DNA of 64,000 nucleotides. Origin: Aradus depressus (taxonomy: Eukaryota; Arthropoda; Insecta; Hemiptera; Aradidae). Positions 18,508 to 28,517 of the stretch are shown here, in pieces. How positions within the stretch are numbered: position 1 is the first letter of the stretch; every line of letters starts with the position of its first letter. The notes under the pieces were generated by a model. That model saw only the letters and a list, made by a program, of their open reading frames with translations. It made no database searches and was not told the origin of the DNA. The DNA is taken from positions 50,609,087-50,673,086 of the forward strand of contig OY759216.1 in assembly GCA_963662175.1 (NCBI GenBank), read 5' to 3'. The translations under genes were made by a program, and so were the position numbers.

Positions 18508-21198
18508 TCAATTGATGAGAAGAAAATCATGCGGTCGCTTCTTTTTAAGTCTGCGTTCCAGTGGTAAAGGTGGTGGGTGTTCAGCAATTTCCCGGACCAG
18601 TGGATTTGGGTGGTTGGCCATTGTTGTCTGCATTCGGATGTAGGATTCTTTGAGGACCTCCGCTACTTCCGGTATTTCAAGATCAGCATGTAGAACTGTG
18701 TTGCGAACATACCACGGTGCATCGGTGATGAGTCTCATGACGCGATTTTGAGTGGTTTGTATCCTGGTTATGTGGCTTTTAGCAGCTGAACCCCATAGGC
18801 CACAAGCGTACTGCCAGATCGGACGTATCAGCACCAAATATAGCAGTCTTTTTACTGATAAAGCAAGGGGTGAGCGGTGGTCGAGGAGACACTTCAAGTT
18901 TGTTATTCGTCCGCGAGTCTTCGCTACTAGGTGCTGGACATGATGGGACCATGTTAGCTTCGCGTCAAATATTAGTCCTAGGTATCTTACTCGTTCTGCA
19001 CAAGGGATTTGCATGTCATTAAGAAAGATGGTTGGATTTGGTATATTTTTTTTATATGTGAAAGTTACCACTGTTGACTTAGTGGAGTTCATTTTTATGT
19101 GCCATGTGCAACACCATAAGTTGACTGCGTTCAGGAATTGTTGTAGATAATGTTTGGCATCTTCATAAGTCAGGGCTCTGCTGAGGGCAGCAACATCATC
19201 TGCGAATTGTGCTACAGTCACATTTTCTGAGGTAGGAAAGTCACTTGCATGAATTAGATAAAGAAAGGGCCCCAGAACACTACCCCGCGGCACTCCTGCT
19301 GATATCGCTTTAGATGTTGAGCTTATGTTACCATATTTTACGGAAAATGTACGGCAATACAAGTATGATTTTATAATTCTGTAGTAGGTGTCCGGTAGAT
19401 GGGGTTTTAGCTTGCAGAGTAGTCCAGGGTGCCAAACCTTGTCAAAGGCTTTTTCCGTATCCAGGAAGAGCCCAAAGCATACTTGTTTTTCCTCGTATGT
19501 GTTTAATATTTCATTTACTATTCGATGAAGTTGCTGCGGACATGAGTGCGACTGTCTAAATCCTAGCTGTGTATCAGGCACGAGAGGAGAAAGGAACATT
19601 AATAGTTTTGGTAACAGCAAGCGTTCAAATATTTTAGCAAACAGGGGAAGTAAACTTATGGGTCTATAACTAGTTGGATCACTGGCCATCTTATTAGGTT
19701 TTTTCACCATGACGATTTTAGCATGTTTCCACTGATTCGGGATGTGGGTCGTCCGTAGAATAGCATTGAATATCTGGGTGAGATATACTATAGCTTTTCG
19801 TGGCAGTGCTTTTAGTAATGGCTGGACAATCTGATCATGACCTGGCGCCTTCTTTGTCGATGAACGATTTATGGCGTTAGTCACCTGACCCGGAGTGAAG
19901 TAGTCTGAAAACAGGCTGAGTTGTAGGGGCTCATCCAGTCGCTTATATACATTTTGTGTGGATACCAAATCACTTTCATCGTGTGGGGTAAATTGCTGAA
20001 CAAGTATGTTAGCAAACAGGTCACATTTCTCCTGAGACGAAGCATACCATTCAGGTCCCACCTTTAAAGGAGGAATATTAATTGGCACTTTCATGATAGT
20101 TTTTGTTTTCATCCAGAGAGAGCCATCTGTGGCGCTAAGAGCATTGATGCTGCTTCGGGTCGACACATTCTTCTCCTCTTTCAGAGCTCGAGTTAAATCC
20201 CTGGTTGCCCTGTTGAATCTCTGCTTATCTGTTGGATGCCTCGTTCTCATCCACTCTGCGCGAGCTGAGTGTTTTACAGTTAGAAGTTGTTGAATAATCA
20301 GAGTAGGTTTATACGGTGATTTAGGGCCCAGTGGATTGGATGAAGATGCTTCGCTGGCTGCAGTTTGAATTATCTTGGTGATTTGAGCCACCGCAGCATC
20401 TACATCGGCTGGGGTTTTCAGAGGTACTTTTAAATCCACGCTCTGATTGATGACTTTATTGTACAACTTCCAATTGAACGGGTGCCTGATTAAGCCTGCG
20501 TTGTGTTGTAAAGAACCATCGAAGTGAAGAGTAAGAAGTACTGGCAAATGATCAGAGTTTAGTTCTTTTAATACCTGAGGAGTAGAGGAGATGTGTTGAA
20601 CACGCTTCCCAATGAAGAAATCAAGGATGTCAGGGGTACGGACTGTATCAAGTGGATAGTAAGACGGCTCAGAGGGGTGGATCACATCCAGTTGTAGTGC
20701 AGTAACGGTGTTTAGCAGTACTCTCCCTCTGGGGTTGGCTAGTCGGCATCCCCAACGTGGATGCTTGGCGTTGAAATCCCCACCGATTATAAAATCAGTT
20801 TTCATTTCATGTATAATACCCCAAAAATCCGATTGAGATAGTCTGTTTTCAGGAGCAGAATAAAATGAGCCTATTTGTAATTTTTTGTTAGTATGATGGA
20901 GTTCTACTCGAGTTATCTGAAACTTGTCTTCTTTTATAAGTGGAAGCTCATCGTGACCTATCGAATGTTTTATTAGTAACGCTGATCCTCCTTTGCGACG
21001 ACCGCTGGGGTGGTCTGATCTGTATGATTTGTAGCCTGATATATAGAAATTTAAATTATGGGACAATTTAGTTTCATTGATGAGTATTATGTCAACGTTA
21101 TATCTTCTTAGAAATAACTCCAGTATACTATGTTTATTGTTCAGCCCTTGAGCATTCCAAGTGCAAACTGTTAGGGTTTTGTTGTTGGGGAGAGTCAT
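18508..21198 (-). CDS. LINE ORF2: endonuclease and reverse transcriptase
   Basis: An 896-codon frame without interruptions. The N-terminal apurinic-like endonuclease shows CTWNAQGLN (about residue 12), INETKL (about 40), GGDFNAKHPRWG (about 140) and SDHLPV (about 218). The reverse transcriptase shows KKAPGHD, YRPISLLP, GVPRGSVLGPFLYL and the catalytic FADD (about 665-668). The C-terminus has LGLIFDAKLTW and PIWQYACGLWG, typical of the Jockey clade. There is no RNase H domain. It nicks target DNA and copies its RNA at the nick. Start and ORF1 stop overlap as ATGA (21195-21198), suggesting coupled translation. Confidence 0.93.
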   Translation of the reverse strand: MTLPNNKTLTVCTWNAQGLNNKHSILELFLRRYNVDIILINETKLSHNLNFYISGYKSYRSDHPSGRRKGGSALLIKHSIGHDELPLIKEDKFQITRVELHHTNKKLQIGSFYSAPENRLSQSDFWGIIHEMKTDFIIGGDFNAKHPRWGCRLANPRGRVLLNTVTALQLDVIHPSEPSYYPLDTVRTPDILDFFIGKRVQHISSTPQVLKELNSDHLPVLLTLHFDGSLQHNAGLIRHPFNWKLYNKVINQSVDLKVPLKTPADVDAAVAQITKIIQTAASEASSSNPLGPKSPYKPTLIIQQLLTVKHSARAEWMRTRHPTDKQRFNRATRDLTRALKEEKNVSTRSSINALSATDGSLWMKTKTIMKVPINIPPLKVGPEWYASSQEKCDLFANILVQQFTPHDESDLVSTQNVYKRLDEPLQLSLFSDYFTPGQVTNAINRSSTKKAPGHDQIVQPLLKALPRKAIVYLTQIFNAILRTTHIPNQWKHAKIVMVKKPNKMASDPTSYRPISLLPLFAKIFERLLLPKLLMFLSPLVPDTQLGFRQSHSCPQQLHRIVNEILNTYEEKQVCFGLFLDTEKAFDKVWHPGLLCKLKPHLPDTYYRIIKSYLYCRTFSVKYGNISSTSKAISAGVPRGSVLGPFLYLIHASDFPTSENVTVAQFADDVAALSRALTYEDAKHYLQQFLNAVNLWCCTWHIKMNSTKSTVVTFTYKKNIPNPTIFLNDMQIPCAERVRYLGLIFDAKLTWSHHVQHLVAKTRGRITNLKCLLDHRSPLALSVKRLLYLVLIRPIWQYACGLWGSAAKSHITRIQTTQNRVMRLITDAPWYVRNTVLHADLEIPEVAEVLKESYIRMQTTMANHPNPLVREIAEHPPPLPLERRLKKKRPHDFLLIN

Positions 21199-22256
21199 GG
21201 TTTTTTTGCTATTAACATTGGTAAGATTTGGGCTAATGTTTGCACTAAGGGGTGCAGTAAGGACAACAGAGAATCAATTTTTTTCATGAGGTTATCTATA
21301 TTTGACCCGGGACTCGCTGCTGCTTCGGCATATGATTTGCTAATTGTAGCAGCGGTGTGTTTAGCAGTAAGGTTGTTGCGGCCATTATCTGCACGTTGTG
21401 GGACTTCTTCGTGTTGTTGATTTTGCCTCTGAAATGTGGAAGTGTAAGGTTTGGTACTTAGCTGTAGTTTTTTATGCAGAGGGCATCCCTTGTAATTGGC
21501 CGTGTGCTGACCTTTACAGTTTACACAAACAGGGGGTGAGTTTGGTACCTTTGTACAAGATTCGGTTGGATGAGGTTGGTCGCATTTTACACACCTCGGG
21601 GGCCGGTGGCAGTAATTTTTTGTGTGTCCGTAGTCTTGGCATCGTATGCATTGTATAACTGCGCGACGTGGCCTAGGTGCTTCTACCTTAATTTTTGCAT
21701 AGTAGAGTTTATCTAGAGTGTATATTTCTGAGTTTTTTGGAGAATTTTTGAGGTCGAGAAAAAATAGTGGTAAAGGGATTTTTGTTATAGGATGATGAAC
21801 AGGAATCATTTGGACTGGTTCATAGCCGAGAGTTTGAAGCTCTTCCATCATTGCCTTAGTATCACATGTTGGGTGGAGACCCCTGATCACAACTCTGAAA
21901 TGTCGTTCAGATTTGACTTGGAATGTATGAAATTCCGCCTTATTGTCTTGTTGCAAAAATGCAACAATTTTTCTATAATCCTCCACCGTATCGAAGTTAA
22001 ACTTGACTTTTCCATCCGCAGAATGGTGTCTGATGGATGTAACACCTAATTGCGCACAGTCTCTTAGGAATAAATTTATATTGCCTATATTATTAATGAA
22101 GATAGGTGGAGGTTTGGTGGGCTTTTCTGTTATCTCGGTGCTCATTGATGCAGAGTTGTCTTCTTGTAAATTCGACAAGGGCTCAAATTTATTGGAAGTT
22201 ACAAAAGACGAATCATAATTGCTTAACTTACGTTTTTTTTCTTTCCAATTGTCCAT
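21195..22256 (-). CDS. LINE ORF1: nucleic-acid-binding Gag-like protein
   Basis: 353 codons. A PRE_C2HC-like region (about 75-190) precedes three cysteine knuckles: CIRCQDYGHTKNYC (about 200), CVKCDQPHPTESC (about 219) and CVNCKGQHTANYKGC (about 242, with wider spacing). The N-terminus is polar and the C-terminus ends in a hydrophobic, leucine-rich segment. By family it coats the LINE RNA and directs the complex to DNA. It is the first ORF of the element and shares four bases with ORF2. Confidence 0.88.
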   Translation of the reverse strand: MDNWKEKKRKLSNYDSSFVTSNKFEPLSNLQEDNSASMSTEITEKPTKPPPIFINNIGNINLFLRDCAQLGVTSIRHHSADGKVKFNFDTVEDYRKIVAFLQQDNKAEFHTFQVKSERHFRVVIRGLHPTCDTKAMMEELQTLGYEPVQMIPVHHPITKIPLPLFFLDLKNSPKNSEIYTLDKLYYAKIKVEAPRPRRAVIQCIRCQDYGHTKNYCHRPPRCVKCDQPHPTESCTKVPNSPPVCVNCKGQHTANYKGCPLHKKLQLSTKPYTSTFQRQNQQHEEVPQRADNGRNNLTAKHTAATISKSYAEAAASPGSNIDNLMKKIDSLLSLLHPLVQTLAQILPMLIAKKP

Positions 22257-22490
22257 GGCTAGGGAGCAAATGTAAGTATTAATCCGCTCTCAGTAGGTAA
22301 CACAAGCCGTTATTACACAAACAATAACAATAACGCCGACGTTCACTCGTCAATGTCTAATCGCATAAACAATTTCTATTGAATTATTATTAAAAAAAAA
22401 AAAAAAAAAAAAAAAAACTTTTTTAGAAGGGAAAGGTTAGAATAGTTTTTCACTACCGAGCTCCACAGATGTTAATTCGTTTTTCAGTTG

Positions 22491-22872
22491 TTAAAATTAC
22501 TTTTGTTCTGCACACAGGCAATATTTTATTGAATATTTGATTGAAATTAGTTAAGAAATTACGAATCATTAAATGTACTCCATTATGCAAAAAGAAACAT
22601 TGGCTATATTCTGTTAATAACTATTTCTTTGTCAGGGTTGTTGAGGAATTATGTAATATTATTATACATTATTATTGCATATTCTATGTAATATGCAATA
22701 ATATTATTATTTCTAGGCCATCGTGTTGTTTTTCAAATCCACTTACAAGAGGCATCTTATGAAAACAGAACTTTAGGTTTTGAAATGTTGAAGGTGGGGT
22801 CACATCACCCTATTATATCGTCGGGGAATCGGGTAACCTTTCTCCGTTTTTGTTAACTATTTTGGTTTGGTG
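22491..22872. other. AT-rich spacer with a small hairpin
   Basis: A palindrome TATTGCATATT...AATATGCAATA lies at about 22669-22712. Nothing else recognised. Confidence 0.5.
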
Positions 22873-23055
22873 CTAAGGACCGGGCTTTAACTACGAGGTC
22901 ATATCACCATTGCGCTCTTTCGTCACTCTGGTGGACATGAGTCCGACTCTACTATGGAGTCCTAAATTTTGCCTACCCTAAATTTTTATTCATCTAGGGC
23001 AGGGGTCTTTAACCAGTACCTGACATCGTACATGCTCGGGACCATTGCTTAAATT
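22873..23055 (-). mobile_element. Family A SINE, 3' half
   Basis: Body and 3' end only (GGGCTTTAACTACGAGG to CTCGGGACCATTGC on the plus strand). The hairpin and tRNA head are missing. Confidence 0.75.
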
Positions 23056-23546
23056 TTGGACCTAATGGAGATATATTTAAGAGATTAATTCTGGATTACC
23101 TCATAGATGGATTAACATAATGTATGAATAGTCACTATATACCACTTTGATAAATGAAATACGCAACAGCCGACATTCCAGCTACTACTCGTATACGCTG
23201 GGCAACAGCCAACGTCCCGGCTAATATATGCTGCACTATCAAACTACAATATCAAATTTGATCTTTCCAGTATGAATGGTTTTGGAAAACATTCATCATT
23301 CCTGATGATGGGCTCCATTTTGAAAATGTCAGAAAACTGAATCCGACATCAGCAGAAAAATCCTATTTCATTTCATCAAAATACTATCATCAAGAAGTTC
23401 GGTCATATGTTTTTAATGTACTTACCCCAATTTGACGCATATATCCGATGTACAAGTTTTCATGAACTTCTACGTATTCGCCCTGACATTAACTATTTAT
23501 GTATGGTAACCTATATAAATTTTGGACTGAAGTAACCATTAACAAA
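23056..23546. other. No gene; weak hammerhead-like string
   Basis: CTGATGA (23302) and GAAAATGTC (23322) recur at hammerhead-like spacing but with a poor stem II. No reading frame. Confidence 0.3.
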
Positions 23547-24057
23547 TTTAATTATCATAGTTAGTTATTATGACTCATGCCTTGGCTTTAACTACGAGGT
23601 CATATCGCCATCGCGCTCTTTCGTCACTCTGGTGGACATGAGTCCGACTCTACTGGGGGAGTCCTAAATTTTGCCTACCCTAAATTTTTATTCACCTAGG
23701 GTAGGGGTCCTTTAACCAGTACCTGACATGCTCGGGACCATCGCTTAACGTCCCATTCGAAGGACAGCGTGCTTATGTTTTTTTTGTCTGAGAGGTAAAA
23801 TAAACTTAAGCACGCCGTTCTTTGGATGGGACGTTAAGCGATGGTCCCGAGCCTGAACGATGTCAGGTACTCTTTAAAGACCTCTGCTCTAGGTGAATAA
23901 AAATTTAGGGTAGGCAAAATTTAGGACTCCCACAGTTTATTTTACCTGCCAGATAAAATAAACTAAGGGCCTCGGCCGGGTTTCGAACCCACGACCTTGA
24001 GCTCAGAAGGCAAGCATGCATACCACTGAGCTACCGGCGCCCTCTTTAATTATCATA
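23547..24057 (-). mobile_element. Family A SINE with an internal inversion
   Basis: Flanked by TTTAATTATCATA at 23547-23559 and 24045-24057, a 13-bp target duplication. Inside, the 3' half is in minus orientation (about 23560-23785), the middle is in plus orientation (about 23790-23935, from GGTAAAATAAACTTAAGC to GGACTCCCACAG), and the hairpin and head return to minus (about 23936-24044, with intact A and B boxes). The body segment is therefore present twice as an inverted repeat. Confidence 0.88.
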
Positions 24058-24744
24058 TGTTTTAATTATTTCTTTCCAACAGATCCTCACACCAAAAAAA
24101 AAATTTTTTTTTGCACTATTTCTTTATGAAACTGACAATCATTTATACAAAAGAAAAATTAAAAATCTTTATACCTATCAGAAGATCGGAAAATATGAAA
24201 TTCCGTTGAAAACTCGGTATCAAATTTTTGACCGATTACATAACTTCCCGTATACTTGATATAGCTGGAGAAGTAAACACCATGAGGATTCTCTTCCAAA
24301 TGATCTCAGAACACTGAATGGCACAGCAGGTCCCGTCCTCTTTTGGACATCTACACTGAGACTGAAATCTGTACAATTGTATGAGTTAACTGGACCGTGC
24401 CTGCCTGCCACTGTACCACCCCAGCCCAGGTCTCTCCGATATAGTAAATAAAATAAGCCACTCCAGAAAATGTGTGCAGAGACTCTTTTTTTCCCTTTTC
24501 CATTTACTAAAGCCCTTCAGGTCAGCTTCTGTTGAAAATTTCTTTCAATAGGATTGTCATTTACTTTTAGTTTTTCGTTTCAATAGTCTGTATTTCATTA
24601 TTTCTTCTTCTATTTTTCGCAATCATTCTTCTTATGTATTTTTCACAATCGTCACCTTCACCCCTCCAACAATTGCATAAGAAAAACCATGGCCGATTTC
24701 GTGAAAATCTATAGTTGTTTTTTCTTAGAGGAATTCACATATTT
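24058..24744. other. No gene recognised
   Basis: A 63-codon minus frame at 24220-24411 has no known motif. Otherwise AT-rich. Confidence 0.4.
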
Positions 24745-25276
24745 TGAAATTACATATGAAATTTCGTGTCAATACATTCATTACAACGGCAGTTATTACA
24801 GTTTTTGTGTTAAGCCTCCCTCCTAATCCCTGCCTTTCATTTGGCCAAAAATTAATAGGTGTCGTTCTTAGAAGGTTCTGAATACACATATGGACATTCG
24901 AGTCGGATACAAATTAGTGAAAAGAGGTGTTTGTTTCCTGTTATTCCCCAGCTATACGAAGTATAGGGAAATTTATGGAATCGGTGAAAAATTCGATGCG
25001 GAGTTTCAACGGAATTTCATTATTTCGGCCTCTAGAATCCAGATATGAAGAAAAAAATTCTGTCTATCTACATGTCTGTGAGCACGATATACTCCCGATA
25101 GAATAGATGTATCGACACGAAATTTTATATGTGAAGCCAGAACCCACTAAGGACGACACCTATTGTTTTTCAGACAATTCTACCAAAGAGTAGGTCGGGA
25201 TTAGGGGGGAGGCTTAACATAAAAGTCGTAATAACTGCTGATAGAATGAATGTATCAAAACAATATTTTATATGTG
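24745..25276. repeat. Family B repeat, reverse piece followed by forward copy
   Basis: 24745-24905 is a reverse piece (TCAATACATTCATTACAACG, GGCAGTTATTACAG). The forward copy starts at about 24948 with the terminal hairpin TTCCCCAGCTATACGAAG TATAGGG, then GGAATCGGTGAAAAATTCG, the AAGGACGACACCTATTG module and GGGGAGGCTTAACA. It breaks off at a family A SINE at 25277. Confidence 0.7.
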
Positions 25277-25416
25277 TGACGCCCCATTCGAAGGTCTGCA
25301 AGCTGAAGGTATTTTCACCTCCCAGATAAAAAACCCTAGGGCCTCGGTCGGGATTCGAACCCGTGATCTTGAGCTCATTAGACTAGCACGATACCTATGA
25401 GCGACCGGCACCCTCA
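25277..25416 (-). mobile_element. Family A SINE, 5' half
   Basis: tRNA-like head with A box GTCGCTCATAGG and B box GGTTCGAATCC (complement GGATTCGAACC at about 25350), followed by the hairpin and the start of the body. The 3' half is missing at the junction with family B. Confidence 0.75.
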
Positions 25417-25460
25417 TCAACGTTTATATTTACGCACTTTTTTCTATGTCAGGTAATACG

Positions 25461-25725
25461 GTTATTGTAAGTTACTTACCTACCAGAAATGATTAATAAA
25501 TTTTTAACCCGATATTGAATAAATAATAGACAGTTACACTTAGTTATTGTAAGTTACTTACCTACCAAATAAGATTATTAAACTTTTAACCCGATATTGA
25601 ACAAATAATAAATAGTTACACTTAGTTATTGTACGTTACTTACCTACCAAAAATTGTTATTATACTTTATACCCGATATTGTATATATATATATAAATAA
25701 ATAGTTATACTTAGTTATTCGCTGC
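25461..25725 (+). repeat. 82-bp tandem repeat, three copies
   Basis: GTTATTGTAAGTTACTTACC begins units at 25461, 25543 and 25625, each followed by AACCCGATATTG. The third unit has a TA microsatellite expansion. Confidence 0.9.
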
Positions 25726-26276
25726 CGTTTGCGGCTATTGCTTGACTGAACGCCTTCGTACGGCTTCGCTCGGCATCATCTCCCCTTTATCCTTTCTCCC
25801 TCGACCTGGAATGTTCCAACCCTCTTTTGAAAAATTCCTGCTGGACCTTATATCAACTTACCGAATATAAAGCAAAATATCTTTTCTCTGAGATATATTT
25901 GAGCCTCCTAGATATTATTCCCAGCTTCTGTAGAACACGCTATTTCGTTTCAGTGCTGCTATCGGCACCGGAATGAGTAGCAAATGATCACTTACTGTAT
26001 ACCAACCGACTGCTAATTATTGAAAGTTCGTATATTCAATTTTCGAGAAAATTTATCTATTCATTTTTTCTAATCAAAATAAGAGTGAATTTGGTCTTCA
26101 AACTTATAATTTGTTAATATTTGTTGATATTATTGAGTTAAGTGTTTTTCTTGAATTGAAAAATTGGTAAGCTGCAGATAAGAGATCTGGGAAATTAGCA
26201 TCGATACTCGATTGTTAGACTTGTTTGACTTCTATGAAAAAGTTTACATAAGCTATGTTCAGGGCGAACGACGAGT
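25726..26276. other. No gene seen
   Basis: Includes a C/G-richer patch (GCTGCCGTTTGCGGC) and then AT-rich DNA up to the minisatellite. Confidence 0.4.
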
Positions 26277-27176
26277 ATACTCCCGTCCTGGTAAGACAGT
26301 GCCACCAATGCAAACAACGGGGTACTCGCGTCCTGGTAAGACAGTGCAAACAACGGGGTACTCGCGTCCTGGTAAGACAGTGCAAACAACGGGGTACTCG
26401 CGTCCTGGTAAGACAGTGCCACCAGTGCAAACAACGGGGTATTCGCGTCCTGGTAAGACAGTGCCACCAGTGCAAACAGCGGGGTACTCGCGTCCTGGTA
26501 AGACAGTGCAAACAACGGGGTACTCGCGTCCTGGTAAGACAGTGCCATCAGTGCAAACAACGGGGTATTCGCGTCCTGGTAAGACAGTGCCACCAGTGCA
26601 AACAGCGGGGTACTCGCGTCCTGGTAAGACAGTGCAAACAACGGGGTACTCGCGTCCTGGTACGACAGTGCAAACAACGGGGTACTCCCGTCCTGGTAAG
26701 ACAGTGCCACCAATGCAAACAACGGGGTACTCGCATCCTGGTAAGACAGTGCAAACAACGGGGTACTCGCGTCCTGGTAAGACAGTGCAAACAACGGGGT
26801 ACTCGCGTCCTGGTAAGACAGTGCAAACAACGGGGTACTCGCGTCCTGGTAAGACAGTGCCATCAGTGCAAACAACGGGGGTATTCGCGTCCTGGTAAGA
26901 CAGTGCCACCAGTGCAATCAGCGGGGTACTCGCGTCCTGGTAAGACAGTGCAAACAACGGGGTACTCGCGTCCTGGTAAGACAGTGCCACCCGTGCAAAC
27001 AACGGGGTATTCGCGTCCTGGTAAGACAGTGCCATCAGTGCAAACAACGGGGTACTCGCGTCCTGGTAAGACAGTGCAAACAACGGGGTACTCGCGTCCT
27101 GGTAAGACAGTGCCATCAGTGCAAACAACGGGGTACTCGCGTCCTGGTTAGACAGTGCCACCAGTGCAAACGACTC
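26277..27176 (+). repeat. Minisatellite with 36- and 45-bp units
   Basis: Twenty-two units of the type TACTCGCGTCCTGGTAAGAC then AGTG...CAAACAACGGGG. Short units (36 bp, 10 copies) and long units (45 bp, 12 copies) differ by an extra 9 bp, CCACCAGTG or a variant. Reading L for long and S for short the order is LSSLLSLLSSLSSSLLSLLSLL. Both lengths are multiples of three, so long frames stay open on both strands (up to 300 codons). These frames overlap each other and are by-products of the repeat. One extra G near 26880 shifts the frame. The last unit changes GGTAAG to GGTTAG and runs into a LINE. Confidence 0.93.
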
Positions 27177-27182
27177 GATACC

Positions 27183-28097
27183 TTGACAGCTACATACGCC
27201 GATGACACTGCCATCTTAGCTGCTGCTGAATCTTTCATACATGCCTCGTTCACATTACAACACCATATTACTCAAATTGAGAACTGGTGCAACATTTGGA
27301 AAATTAAACTCAACACGAACAAATCACAACATATAACATTTACATTAAGACGAGATACATGTCCCACCGTTTTTATCTACAACAAGTCCCTCCCTCAGAC
27401 TAACACAGTAAGATATTTGGGACTTACTCTGGACAGACGACTGACATGGAACCCACGTACAAGCCTCTTACGTAATACACTAAACAAACGACTTAAAATG
27501 CTTTATTCTCTTCTGCACAGACATTCAAAATTACCCTTAACACCAAAGCGTAACTGTTACACGTTTCTACTGAAGCCACTCTGGATGTACGGCTCACAAA
27601 TCTACGGTTCGGCTAAAATATCTAACCTGAAACGTATCCAGGTTTTCCAGTCAAAGACACTCAGACTCATTACACAATGCCCACCTTATGTAAGTAACAG
27701 AACACTTCACAATGAACTCATGATGAAGACATTACACGACACAATTCAGGACCTTTACAGACGTTTCCACAGCAAATTGCATTCACACCCAAATCCATAC
27801 ATCCACTCACTTTCTTCACCACACTTGCCACACAATCCTCCCAGGAGGTTGAAGAGGAGGTGGAACCGCGACTTAATATAATCCCAAATTACAACCCCCC
27901 ACTTCTTGCAACAAAATCATAAAATCCCCATTCATTGTTAATAACCATAATATTCCTTGTTTTAAATTTCGCCCTGAGGAGCCTTCCTCTCTCACGCCAA
28001 TCAAGTCATCCACATTCAATGAAGTCCTCTTGGTAGCTGGTTGTTGCGTCATGGTAACAGTTGCGACCAACATTATAAAGACAAAAAAAAAAAAAAA
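27183..28097 (+). mobile_element. 5'-truncated Jockey-like LINE
   Basis: Starts within ORF2 at the catalytic TYADDTAILAAAE block and stays open to the stop at 27881 (about 230 residues). It is followed by a 3' UTR and a poly(A) tail at 28083-28097. Same family as the copies at 16755-17758 and 45853-46835. The end, RRLKRRWNRDL, matches the family. The 5' break sits at the minisatellite and no target duplication is visible. Confidence 0.85.
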
Positions 28098-28517
28098 TCT
28101 CAGTTGTACAATAGGTTGGAAAAAATAAAAAAAAAAAGATGCGAGCGAAGAGACTCGAATAAATAACTTAAAACAGAATAGAGATGATAAAAAATGTTGA
28201 AAGGACATATTTGTGAGGGGAGGGTAAATTGATATTGGCCGCATATTTTTACAACAATCTCTATTTCCCGAGAGAAAACCGAGACATACTGAGTTTTTTA
28301 ATTACATTGTGGCCAGACCTGTATTTATACGAATTCCGATTCCTGTCCCCAAGAATTTACAAAAAAAAGGAGTTGGGTGAGAACAACTAATGTCTGTGAT
28401 AGAATAAATAAAGTTGTCGGTGAATCATCGGCAAAGTACTTCCCCAGAATAAATTAATCAATTAACTTTTTGAACCCCCTCCAAAACCAGTCAACCCTTT
28501 GCGCTAATAATCAATAC

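Larger units (their letters stand above)
18264..22490 (-). mobile_element. Near full-length Jockey-like LINE
   Basis: A two-ORF non-LTR retrotransposon of about 4.2 kb on the minus strand (18273-22481). A TTTCAGTTG repeat at 18264-18272 and 22482-22490 is a likely 9-bp target duplication, adjoining the poly(A) tail (poly-T at 18273-18295) on one side and the 5' UTR start on the other. The 3' UTR (18296-18507) has an internal run of about 30 T on the coding strand; the 5' UTR (22257-22481) has another of similar length. Both ORFs are open, so this copy may be competent. Confidence 0.8.

Noticed and set aside
26195..27161. Long overlapping reading frames (up to 300 codons) on both strands across the minisatellite
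   Set aside because: They exist because 36- and 45-bp units are codon multiples free of stops. Several frames are open at once and the encoded repeats have no domain, so I treat them as by-products.
26277..27176. CRISPR array
   Set aside because: Units are contiguous with no unique spacers of constant size, and the setting is eukaryotic.
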